From Nectonema munidae (Eukaryota; Nematomorpha; Nectonematoida; Nectonematidae): a DNA stretch of 64,000 bases. The notes beneath the pieces were generated by a model. It had not been told where the DNA came from and searched no databases. It saw only the letters and a program-made list of their open reading frames with translations. Below are positions 12,101 through 21,508 of the stretch, piece after piece. Made by a program: the position numbers and the translations under genes. Within the stretch, counting starts at the first letter, position 1, and every line of letters begins with the position of its first letter. The stretch lies in the NCBI GenBank assembly GCA_030549495.1, contig JAUIRK010001031.1:124001-188000 (forward strand), written 5' to 3'.

Positions 12101-14984
12101 ATAAATACGTGTTTTACACTCTGATTTTATTTACTGTTTTTGAAAAGTAATATAATTTTTATCTTTTTACTCACAAGTCTATTATATTTAAATTATTCTG
12201 CATTTTATTCCTTGTAAGTTTATCTTTAATTAATTCATATATTTTTACCTAATATAATTTAAAAAAAAATGAAAAAATCAACTTTTGAAATAAATTTTTT
12301 TTTAACTAGAAAAATTACATTTCTTAATATATATGTTTTATATGCATGTTTGCAATTACATTTTCATTTCACAGTTTTAACCCTTTTCATACTAATTTTT
12401 AAGTCATACTGGGGCTTTTTGAATAGTATTTTAAAAAAAAAGATTTGTTAGCAACTTATACATCAAAAAAGTACAAAAAACACTAAAATGAAGATTTTTA
12501 GAAATTTAAAGCAAACCAATAATTAAAATTTTTTATGATGTCTAATCATATATTTTAAGTATTCATAAGTTCAAGGCTCTCCTTCTCCACGGAGTTTTAA
12601 ATAAGATTACTTTATACTTTATTTTAGATTAATTCGTCTCCCAGTTTTTTTACTTATAAAAAACACTAAAATGAAGATTTTTTTATGAATTTATAGCAAA
12701 CTAATAACTTAAATTTATTCAAATTTTGATAAAACACTTTTTGCTAAAATAAAATTTCCTTATTTTTTTACTTTTTATAAATATAAGAAAGTATAATTCA
12801 AATGAACAAACAAAAAACTAAACGAAAAGAAAATTAACTTTAATTTAAACCCTTTATACTAATATAATCTTGCAGAAAAAACTAAACGTGACGTTGTTAA
12901 AACAAAGAACTCTCCAAATAACGTTAAATCAAATTTTTCTATTTTATTTTTACACATAGCTTCTAAAAAAAGAAAAGTTGATAAAGAATGTTGTATCTTT
13001 AATAAAAGTTGGGAAGAAAAGTACTTTTTTGAGGGAACAAATTATTAAAAAGCCATTTGCTTGATATGCAATGAAAGTGTTGCGGTTTTAAAAGAATACA
13101 ATATTCGTCGTCACTACGAAACAAAGTATCTTTCAACACACTCAAAACTTCATGGAAAACAGCGTTCTGAAAAAATTGAGTCTTTGAAATCTAATCTGGA
13201 GTCTCAAAGAAGTTTCTTCACAAAAAAGTTTGTTGAAAACGAATCTATCACTCGAGTAAGTAATGCAATAGTGAATAAGTTAGCAGAGCGTGGAAAACCA
13301 TTTACTGATGGTAACTTCATAAAAGAGTGCATAATGGAAGCAGAAAATGACTTGTGCCACGAAAAAGCAACTTTGTTTGCAAATATCAGCCTTTCAACAA
13401 GTTGAGTTGTGCGAAGAACAGAAGAACTTGCAGAAAACATACAATTTCAATTACACGAGAAAGCTAAAAACTTTTTGTGGTATTCAATTGCAATTGATGA
13501 GTCTATTGATCTCTCTAGCACGTCTCAGCTTCTTATATATGTTCGTGGTGTCAATCGCAACTCAAATAAAATTGAAGAATTGGCATCAGTGTTTTAGTAT
13601 GCAAGGGACAACAACTGAAGAAGATGTTTTAATTGAAGTGATCGCCTTTGGTGCGTCACGGTTGATGGTGGCCTAAACTCTGTGCAAAGCAATTGGATAT
13701 ATCTTGTGTGCTTAAAATCCAATCACAAGTGTCGTCAACAATATCAGAAGTCACGCGCACATTCATTGACAGTTTCAGGCTTTTCTTGAAGAACTTGATT
13801 CAGATTTTTATGATTTCTCTTACTACACTGCAGTAAGATGCCTTAGTTGTGGAAAACTCCTATCTCATTTTCATAAACTTAGAAAAGAAATAATAAATTT
13901 TTTAACTGAAAATAATAAATCTAATGCACAATTTTCAGATTCTTCATGGTTATCAAAATTGTCATTTTTGGTTGACAATACAAATCACATGAATGATTTA
14001 AATTTAAAGTTGGAGAAACAAAATAACCTCATCTCTGATTTATACAAAATTACTACAGCATTTCGAAGAAAATTGTCATTGTTTAAAACACAATTTGAAA
14101 GGGGAAACTTCTCTCATTTTCAAGAGTTTTGTGCTGAAAATGTGGAACACTCGAGTTTCACAAAAACATTCTTTATCGCTTTGACTATGACGTTGATAAC
14201 ATGCCAGCAGATCTATTAACTTGAGCTAATCGATTTACAGGTTCTACTTTGTTGTAAGAGAAGCATAGAGAAGATCTTAAATGTTACCAATCTTTACCTG
14301 ATGAGTTTTTTAATTTAAAAAAGTTTGCGTCAGGTATGGCTTCAGTTTTTGGAATAACGTACAAATGTGAGCAAACTTTTTCGAAAATGAAGATTGTGAA
14401 GTCAACGCATCGAACAAGGTTAACTGACGACCACTTTAAGGCAATTCTTATGATTGGATGTGCCAATTTTAAAGCTGACATTAACAGTATTTTGAAAGCC
14501 AAACACCAGTTTCATAAATCTCATTAACTTTATTGTTTCTACTTTATTCTTTTTTTGTTTTTACGCATCTATAAATAAACCGCATACCTGTCTAGGTTTT
14601 ATAGGCCTTTATTATGATCTGTATCAAAAAAGTATTTATCCCGCCCGCGATTAACATTCCTTTAAGTCTATGTGGCCTTTTTTGAAAAAACTTTGGTGAC
14701 CCCTGGTCCAAAGGGTTACACTAAAGAAAGAGCTACTTGCGTATTTCTTCATCGATGGACTCAGAGCTGCCATTTTTGTCAAAGTCGAATTCTTGGTGCG
14801 TCAAGGGCGTGGATGCGTAGACTTCCTTCACGATTCTGGAAGTGGCAGGCTGGGTATACGTCTTGTAAGTAGTCCTCACTTGGGATGGCGACTCTGAACG
14901 CGTTGTCGTTCTGCGTGTCGTCTTTCTAATCACTTTTTTGGTTTGTGTTCCAGGAATTTCGCTATGGTAAACCGTTTCAGTCAT
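9124..14984 (-). CDS. Small heat-shock protein (alpha-crystallin / HSP20 family)
   Basis: Three exons: 14984-14737, 11333-11139 and 9391-9124. All splice sites are GT-AG, and both junctions rebuild a lysine codon from 2+1 nt. The product is about 236 residues. The last exon (residues about 149-236) is an alpha-crystallin domain: FTFDLPGYKPENIHVKV, then NDSVKVTAEL, then FNKEISLPKGAEVDKISSA with the conserved NGQLKVFVP strand, ending in a short tail with an IxV motif (EISVEK). Such proteins form oligomeric, ATP-independent chaperones. The first two exons encode a long arm rich in Ser, Thr, Lys and Arg, without family similarity that I recognise. A TTTGTTTAG acceptor-like site 7 nt upstream of the ATG suggests an additional 5' untranslated exon, so the promoter may be further away. 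Intron 1 (3.4 kb) contains a hAT transposon. The assignment of exons 1 and 2 rests on phase, strand and order rather than on homology. Confidence 0.8.
9945..10342. mobile_element. Probable hAT-type MITE in sHSP intron 2
   Basis: The left end CAGGAGTGCCCAACTTTTTATGG pairs with the inverted right end CAGGGGGTGGCCAACCCATGG, a common hAT terminus. The element shares GCGCCA-type sequence with a lone end near 3609. I could not find a matching 8-bp duplication, so the boundaries are tentative. Confidence 0.45.
10647..10815. repeat. Two-copy direct repeat, period 97 bp
   Basis: A block of about 70 bp starting AATAATA and running through TCTCAAATTCACACTGAAT occurs at 10647 and again at 10744, with only a few differences. 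It lies in sHSP intron 2. It looks like a recent local tandem duplication. Confidence 0.8.
11857..14705 (+). mobile_element. hAT DNA transposon (GTF2IRD2/ZBED-like transposase), decayed
   Basis: The left end CAGGTGTCACCAAACTATGG and inverted right end CAGGGGTCACCAAAG bound 2.85 kb. The flanks GTCTAAAG (11849-11856) and GTCCAAAG (14706-14713) are a 7-of-8 target duplication. It is inserted in intron 1 of the sHSP gene, its right end only about 25 bp from the exon 1 splice donor, and its transposase runs antisense to the host gene. Confidence 0.85.
12960..14526 (+). pseudogene. hAT transposase pseudogene (BED finger + RNase H-like + dimerisation region)
   Basis: The pieces fall in order but in shifting frames. 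A BED-type zinc finger comes first (ICNESVAVLKEYNIRRHYETK, about 13050-13120), then GKPFTDGNFIKECI. Next is a segment resembling the catalytic fold (AIDESIDLSSTSQLLIYVRG, about 13490-13550). The C-terminal dimerisation region is FGITYKCEQTFSKMKIVKSTHRTRLTD, from about 14345. The pattern recalls GTF2IRD2- and ZBED5-type hAT transposases. Stops and frame changes occur near 13030, 13405 and 13600 and again between 13680 and 14340, so no full transposase can be made. The longest clean pieces are 13061-13405 and 14336-14527. Confidence 0.85.
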
Positions 14985-14990
14985 TCTTCT

Positions 14991-16224
14991 GTGTCTAAAC
15001 AAATACCATAAGGGTACATTTTTAATGGCCACATTCTTCACCAATATTGCGACTCCCGTCCAGTGAGTTCTCAATTAGCCATCTTTTGTTGCCCTGGGCC
15101 ATTTATCAGTTGAGGTCCTTCAGTAAAGGACCAAATGCAGCTATTAGAGCCACATGGAGTTCTTCTTTAGTTTATTTCGGTTAGTATTATTAGCAAAATC
15201 AAAATACGGAAAATTTAATGAGACATTTTCAATGAATTACATAATTGATGTATATATTCAGGAAAAAATCGATCAAAATCTAAGAGAACTATTGCAAACT
15301 GCTTTAAAACAATTTACGCCCAAATTTAAAAAGTTATCTAAAAAAATATCATAACTTAACTCACTAGTTAGTAAACAAACTCGAGATTTGCCAACCTTTG
15401 GTATGTAGCCAAAATGGCAGACAAAAAATTTTAAGTCGGCCATGCTAATTTGTGAGTGCTGTATCTGCTCTGCATATGTTTGAGGGCCCGTGCCTACGTT
15501 TACATTTTGTATATTTGAGTGTGTTTACGTATCCGTAATATCAACGGAATTTTTGTGCAACTGATTTCAGGTGTCTCAGTCATCGAAGTATTTAAGCGTT
15601 TGGCAGGGTAGAGCCATGGAAAATCGAAAGGAAAATATTTAAGGAAACTTCTATCTTTGAGTATTTTCGTGAACTAAAAAAACTTTTCTTAAAGCGGTCC
15701 AAGAAGTAATATATTTTAGGAGTCTTGTTCTAACTATCTAACTAACGGATCATTTCTTTTCACCTTTAATTCTCACCATGATTTTGTTCTGTCTATGTTT
15801 CTCGTTCAGGATACAGAATCAACAAAAGTTATAATTATGAGAAGTTTTAAAAAGTGAAAGTAAGACGTTTTAAAATATAACAAAGAAACTAAAATAGATC
15901 AAGCCGCCCCCCCATACAACTGAGAGTTGTAGTAATATAATCAAGCATACCTAAACTTGATATAAGTAAACATTTAAAAAGTACAAATTATTTTTCTTAT
16001 ACGCCAAGAGTGTGCAATCACGGCTTTGAGAGTCGAACTTCGTTCTTTTCAATGTTGATTTCAGCTCTTCTATCTATCAACTTTTTGACATGATAAAAGC
16101 TTTTAGTTGTAATGTTTTTGGATATCTTTATCAGAATGATTTTAAAGCATAATTGTAGTGCTTTTAGGACCAGAATTTTAAGGATAAAATCACATACTTT
16201 CTTTTTCAATGAAATTTTATGTAT
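14991..16224. other. Upstream flank of the sHSP gene, no gene seen
   Basis: There are no supported exons. A motif GATTTGCCAACCTTTGGTATG near 15388 resembles a hAT terminus but has no partner. There is a short C-run at 15905-15913. If the sHSP gene has a 5' untranslated exon, this is part of its first intron. Confidence 0.3.
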
Positions 16225-16443
16225 TTAACCCGTTAAAGACCAGAATAATCAGACGATATAAAATGTAAAGCAGAAGACAACCAATGTTCCCAAAGGGAAC
16301 GCAGACGAATTCCTACTTTAAATGGAATTAAATAGGAATTACTAAAGTCGTCTGCTTTGCTTGGTCTTAAATGGGTTAATAAACGCAGACGATTTTATTA
16401 ATGTAAAGTTGACATATGTCGACTTTGGTCGATAACCGGTTAA
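16225..16443. mobile_element. piggyBac-like MITE, 219 bp, possibly composite
   Basis: The left end TTAACCCGTTAAAGACCAG and the inverted right end TTAACCGGTTATCGACC both begin at TTAA. The interior holds the hairpin core GTTCCCAAAGGGAAC and a second internal end-like motif TTAAATGGGTTAATAAACGC. It is therefore either a longer subfamily or one copy inserted into another. It shares blocks with the 4905, 5202 and 20415 copies. Confidence 0.7.
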
Positions 16444-16781
16444 AGTAGACGATCCTCATTTCTTGCTGAACCGATATCACACTGAAAGGGTAATCGACAA
16501 AAAAGTTTGGAAAACACTACCTCAGACAAAAGTATGTTTTACATTTAGAAGATTTATTTATTTATTTATTGAAAAGAAAAGAAAAATCATAGTATTCTAT
16601 ATCAATTATGCCAACATCTGTATGTTAAGATATGTAGTTAACGCAAAGGAGAAAGATCAAAGCAAAAACAAAAGTAGCTTCCTTCGAGATGATCTTAGCT
16701 CCGAGAAGGAGAAAAAACAATAAAGAATATATATTACCTTTTAGAAGAAATTACAATTCTTACAAAGGACTGAAATTCTTT

Positions 16782-16894
16782 ACCTTTTGAGGACCAGAAT
16801 TTTGAAGACTAATTGTGTGCCTTCCTTTTCAAATAGAATTTCATATATTTTAAGCAGAAGTTTTCATTTCTTGGGACACTGGTCCTTAAAGGTT
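16782..16894. mobile_element. Short inverted-repeat element (GGACCAG family)
   Basis: ACCTTTTGAGGACCAGAAT at the left pairs with the inverted right end AAACCTTTAAGGACCAGTG. The right part (TTTCATTTCTTGGGACACTGG) is also seen inverted near 3487-3530, so this is a dispersed family. No target duplication is resolved. Confidence 0.5.
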
Positions 16895-16911
16895 TTTAAG
16901 GAAAGTGTTGG

Positions 16912-17078
16912 GTCTTTTCGTTCAGACGGCCACATCAAGTAATCACCATTTCGTCTGCCTTTTATAGTTATGTCCTGGTTACTATAATATTAATAACTAT
17001 AATTAATTTATAACATAATTAACTAAAAAAGGCGGACGAAATGATGATTACTTGATGGGGCCGTCTAAACGAAAAGAC
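16912..17078. mobile_element. Palindromic MITE with inverted repeats of about 50 bp
   Basis: The left arm begins GTCTTTTCGTTCAGACGGCC and continues through CATCAAGTAATCA. The right arm mirrors it, ending in GGCCGTCTAAACGAAAAGAC, with only a few mismatches over about 50 bp. The AT-rich loop contains several TAATTA-like words. The arms could form one long hairpin. No target duplication was identified. Confidence 0.7.
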
Positions 17079-17513
17079 GTAAAGTATTGTACTTAGTCAG
17101 GATCTCGTAGTAAATGAGTCTACACTACAGTTTTGCAACTTTTAGATCTATTCATCACTTGATATTTTGCAAGTAAGCATAATAATTAGAAAAGAAGTAC
17201 ATGATGGAATTGGAAGGTACTTTGTCAAATAAAATTAAAAAATTGCAATAATTTGAAGCTTACTTTTGATGGATCTATTTTACAATGATTCGTTTCCAAG
17301 ACAAGTGCAAGAAGTAAAGCTTCACAGCAGAATAAAACGTGTTAACCGAAGTCTTAAAAACGCATTAGCAAATAGGAAGTAGAAATGTACGCTTGAATAT
17401 GCAAAATACGCGTGAAGAGCAGGCTCGAGCGAAAAAAGATTATTGACAGCGTTAGATTTCTTACAGTCCCATCTCTAATTAATAACTTTGATGATCAGGG
17501 TCAAATACTGACA

Positions 17514-17647
17514 TTAAAGCATTTCTTCAAAAGCTTTATTTTCATGGTCAAGAATGCATGAAGCTACGAATGCATCTCCAACCTTGTCGCGTTGCCTTCG
17601 ATGGATGCATCTGGCATCAAAGTGTTTTATCCATGGCAAAAAATTCC
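17514..17647 (-). other. Coding-like terminal segment, unrecognised
   Basis: On the minus strand an acceptor-like CGCCTGTGTAG is followed by 44 open codons reading FLPWIKHFDARCIHRRQRDK, then VGDAFVASCILDHENKAFEEML, and then a stop. Composition and codon use look protein-coding, unlike the surrounding AT-rich DNA. I do not recognise the family and found no joining exon. It could be the last exon of an unseen gene or a fragment of an old element. Confidence 0.25.
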
Positions 17648-18734
17648 CTACACAGGCGTTAAAAAAAAGAAATTAATTTCTCAGCAATCACTTTTTTTCT
17701 AGGTTACTATATGTTTTCTTATCTTAAATACTCCATTTTCTTCTTTCTCATACTTATTACTCAATCTGTATGCTCTAATACTATTTTCTGCCTCTCACTT
17801 TCTAAATTGAACTTACTACATTGACTTTAAAAAAACACTACCCCAAAAATAATCAGGTCTCTGATTTCATTTAGAACAATGAATTCTTTTTAGCTTGAAT
17901 GATGTTGCAAAGATAAAATTTAAAAAAAGTAGGATTTAATTTTTTTCCACTTTTCAATGAAAATTTTTTTAGATTTTTTTTAATGCTTAATTTTTCAAAG
18001 TGACCAACATTGCAATTTTTTTAAAAGTAAAATATGTCAATCATATTAAAATGCAAATAACAATAAAACTTTGCATATTTGAACAGGAAAGAACTGTCAA
18101 ATTTGAAAGTTAAAAAAAAATGTTTATGGATTTTTTCTCCAATTTGACAAAAATCAATTCATATTTGAAATAAAATAATAATAACCAAAAATTAATATTA
18201 ATAACCACTAAAAAATTAAAAAAAAATGTCACATTCAAAAAAATTTAAACATTCAAATTGAGTTAGAGTTTTAGTTATGAAATTAGCACAAAAATACGTT
18301 TACATCTGCTTACGTTCTATGAAAAATCTCGTTGGAAAATATCCCCATCCCCCCCGAGAAAAAATTGCCCCTCTCAAAAAATTTGAGAATATTATTTAGG
18401 AAATATCAATATTGTTTTTCTTCCACAATAAATCAAAGCTTGAAAGAATACTTTACAAGCTAAAAAATTAAAATCAGTATTTTTCCAAATGTCTTCAATA
18501 CCTCCGATTTTAAACCTTCTTTATTGTTGACATTCTTCATTTTATATAATTCACATTTCAAATTAGAGAGATGTTAAAAAAAAGATGTTAAAATAAATAA
18601 AACAATCAAAAATTCTAATTTCTAATAATTTTTGACTTTCGTTTTAACATTTGAGAAAAAATTTGTGTAAGAAAAAGAAGAATAACGAGGGTTCTAGGAA
18701 TCAAAATCACAGTGAAATAAAATTTTATCTATAA

Positions 18735-18945
18735 TGACACTTCGATAACCCCTACCAACGATCACATTGAAAGCTAATCCTACACACTTGAAGTTCATAG
18801 ACATTTTGAAAAAAGAGAAATCCGTGAATCGGATAGAGATCTTCCAAGACCAAGAAGGACATCCACCTCCAGCACAAAGGCCTCTTAGAGGGAGGTTGAT
18901 TATAATGCTAGAATTTTGACCATTGTCAATGATTACCGAAATTGA
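18735..18945 (+). pseudogene. Decayed ubiquitin-like sequence
   Basis: The plus strand reads EIFQDQEGHPPPAQR, close to ubiquitin KIQDKEGIPPDQQR. It is preceded in another frame by TLEV and followed by GATTACCGAAATTGAGACCACA, which parallels the codons for DYNIQKEST. Several frame changes and an extra block of about 30 nt break the frame, so it is not a gene. It may be a processed (poly)ubiquitin pseudogene. The match is by eye and short. Confidence 0.35.
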
Positions 18946-19059
18946 GACCACATATACTTTACTTACTTAGCATTGCACACACGTTGGCGACATTTTGTGA
19001 ATTCATCTTAATCTGTAAATTTGATGTTGTTATATTAAAATGGATTTATAACTTTTTTC

Positions 19060-19123
19060 TTCGATACAAGCATTGTAATTTGTGCCTTCTGAATGAACAA
19101 AAAGCCCCGTGTGTCTTTACCTT
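19060..19123 (+). mobile_element. SINE tail fragment
   Basis: TTCGATACAAGCATTGTAATTTGTGCCTTCT, written in part, and the following CCCCGTGTGTCTTTACC match the 3' half of the tRNA-derived SINE seen whole at 63499 and 37121. The tRNA-like head is missing. Confidence 0.6.
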
Positions 19124-20044
19124 TTTCCTGAGGCCAAATTTCCAAGCGATATTTTCCACGGGGATTTTTTGCTGACACCATAAGTGTATACCCTTACAAA
19201 ATATTTCGCATGTTTTTTTGTTATCAATTAAATTATGCTTCTTAAATTTTCACATTTGCCTATTTTAAACATAATTAGTTAGATAAAACATTTCACAAAA
19301 AATAAGTAAGAATTTGCTAAGAGGTGCCTGTATCTATATCACGGTTTCCCAACAAGGTCCCTGTTATATTAATTTGGAAAAAATTTCTCGTAGATACACT
19401 TCTATATTGGCCCTTTCTTATTTTGGTGGAGGTGTGTTAATTTATTTCACAACAATAAATCGTTATTCCTAAATGAATAATGACTTCGTTGTCATGACAA
19501 CTTTTTTGCTTTATCGCGAATGTGATCTCAAATCACAAATAGGTGTCAAAATTTCCACTTTGACAGAGGATATAAACATAAAATTCAAAGAAAATTCTGT
19601 TAAAAAGTAGGCTGACTTGTCGCATAGCCGCCCCTTGAAATGAGGCCCTTATTGATTTGAAATTCAAGGCATTGGCCTCTCGAAGAGTAAGCTAGTTTTT
19701 GTGATCATCAAACTCCTATAAAATATGCCCTTCCATAGTGAAATGAGTCTACTGAAAATAGACTGTGGAATGCTGCTAAATTCTTTGCGCTAAAACTTGA
19801 AAGGTTTGGTCTTCAATAAAAAAGGAATCTGCAAGAACACGTGAATTCACACTGATAGCATTTAAAAATTCATACAAGTTTTAGAATTGAAAAGGAAGTA
19901 AAATTAAGGAGAGCGAAACGCAGGGAATATATATGCTGATGAAATCACACAATTATGCAGCAGAATTGTGGATAGCTGGGAAATTGGCACAAAATCGAAA
20001 CTACAGAGGCGAGAATGACAAAAATTTGAGTCAAAAATGCAAGT

Positions 20045-20405
20045 GCATCATCCACCTGAGAAGGGAAAGTTTATGAATGGCAGAGGTGTGTTGGGGGAAA
20101 GAGCATCTTCCAATCTTCCATCCATGACTTGCATTCCAAAAGGTCAAGTGTCGCACTTGCAAGCATCGAACTCGCATCTCCTCCTCCTCTCTGCGCAGAA
20201 GAAAAGAGTGTGAAGTGGTTGGTGGCAGAGTTGGCGAGGCAAAGGGAAGAAGCGCAATCCATCACTGCTTGTGTGGTGGTGGTGGTTGCCTTGGCTGGGG
20301 GCGCGCCAGTACAAAGTTGGCGCTTTCTGCTGCGCTCACTTTCATCGGTGCAAGAACACAGGCATCAACGTTTTACGCACTTTCCTTCTGAGTTTCGCAC
20401 AGGAG
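20045..20405. other. GC-richer island, candidate promoter or first exon
   Basis: About 360 bp with clearly higher GC than its surroundings. It contains CpG-bearing words such as GGGGGCGCGCC (20298-20308), TTGGCGCTTTC and two TGCGC sites, plus a GTGGTGGTGGTGG run. Open frames exist on both strands (20129-20485 plus; 20071-20265 minus) but neither resembles a known protein. A 5' untranslated exon or promoter is plausible. The sHSP gene, whose exon 1 is preceded by an acceptor-like site and which points away from here on the minus strand, is one candidate owner. This is inference from composition only. Confidence 0.35.
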
Positions 20406-20414
20406 GAAGGGTAT

Positions 20415-20551
20415 TTAACCCATTAAGCCCCAATGTTCCCATTTGGGAACATAGTAATTTCATCTTCGTCTGCTTTTTTCAATGACTTGGAATATAAATC
20501 GTCTGCGTTTTTTTAAATATCGTCTGATTTCTATGGTACTTAATGGGTTAA
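20415..20551. mobile_element. piggyBac-like MITE, 137 bp
   Basis: The left end is TTAACCCATTAAGCCCC and the inverted right end is TTAACCCATTAAGTACC; both begin at the TTAA target. The core GTTCCCATTTGGGAAC is a hairpin analogous to the one in the 16225 copy. The inner TCGTCTGC motifs are shared. It abuts the GC-richer island. Confidence 0.85.
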
Positions 20552-20650
20552 GAATGATCTCTTGTTCATGTGCTTGAGCACTGATCACGGTTGCCCAGAT
20601 GTGGCCAGATAGCGAAAATGGGCCAGCAAAATTTACACTCTACCGCTACT

Positions 20651-20890
20651 TTCTAAATGGACCTTAATGTGTGAAATTTTGGAAAGCTATTTTCGGGGTC
20701 AGGATTACTGTAGAATTAGCACTAGTGTTACTATTATTAGAGTTAGTGTTAGTGTGGAGGTTGAGATTAGGTTAAGTGTTAGCTTATTCGTATATACATA
20801 CATTAAAATATACATTTTTTCACATTCTTGACACTAACTTTCCTATTTATTTGTATGAATACAGGTCTGACACAAAAAAACATCTAGAGA
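20651..20890 (+). repeat. Dispersed repeat with internal TTAGTG/TTAGTGTTAG array
   Basis: Reading from CTTTCTAAATGGACC through GTGTGAAATTTTGG, a short run of GTTAGTGTTAG units, then CCTATTTATTTGTAT and GACACAAAAAAACATCTAGA. The same order of blocks occurs inverted at 53931-54140. Both copies adjoin short tandem arrays (CATA units here, GCAT units there). There is no coding capacity and I cannot assign a class. Confidence 0.65.
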
Positions 20891-21363
20891 AACATACATA
20901 CATACATACATACTGCACACATATTGACATTATATACCCATACACTGAAATACTTAAGTCTCACAAAAGCCAAAATTTAAGGTGGGCCTAATATGGATGC
21001 ATAAAAAGTAAAAAATCTTTATTTAAAAACAAATTTTCAAAAAAGCTAGAGCATTTAATAACTTACTTTTAATGAAAATCTTTTATGAGTTGAAAAGTTG
21101 CGTACAATTAAAAAATGTCTCTCACTTTCACAAGATGAATGTTGTGTGGATAACAAAGCATTTTGTAATTGCTGGAAAGATTCGGTTTGTTTATAAATTT
21201 CAAGCATAAAAATTTTAAGAGATTTCTTATTTTGGATGGAATAAAGATAGAAAAATAAAAAGAATACTTTTCTCGAGTCTCGTGTGTATTTTTTCTTGTG
21301 ATTGACTAACTTACCCTATCCTCGATTATTAACTAGGCGAGAGGATGCACGAAACGTAAAAGT

Positions 21364-21508
21364 AAGGTAAAGGTACCATAGAGTGCTTTCATCGAGTAGG
21401 CACAATTGCGCCGCTTGTATCGAACTATGAGGAAAGCAGGCTTGATGCGGGATCGAACCCAAGACCTTGAGTTATCGAATTCAGCATCTAACCAACCCTA
21501 CTCACGCC
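21364..21508 (-). mobile_element. tRNA-derived SINE, full-length copy
   Basis: On the minus strand a tRNA-like head (GGCGTGAGTAGGGTTGGTTA) is followed by the pol III box B GGTTCGATCCC. Then comes the family tail CTCATAGTTCGATACAAGC, GTGCCTACTCGATG and GGTACCTTTACC. It matches the copies at 37121 and 63499. Confidence 0.85.
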
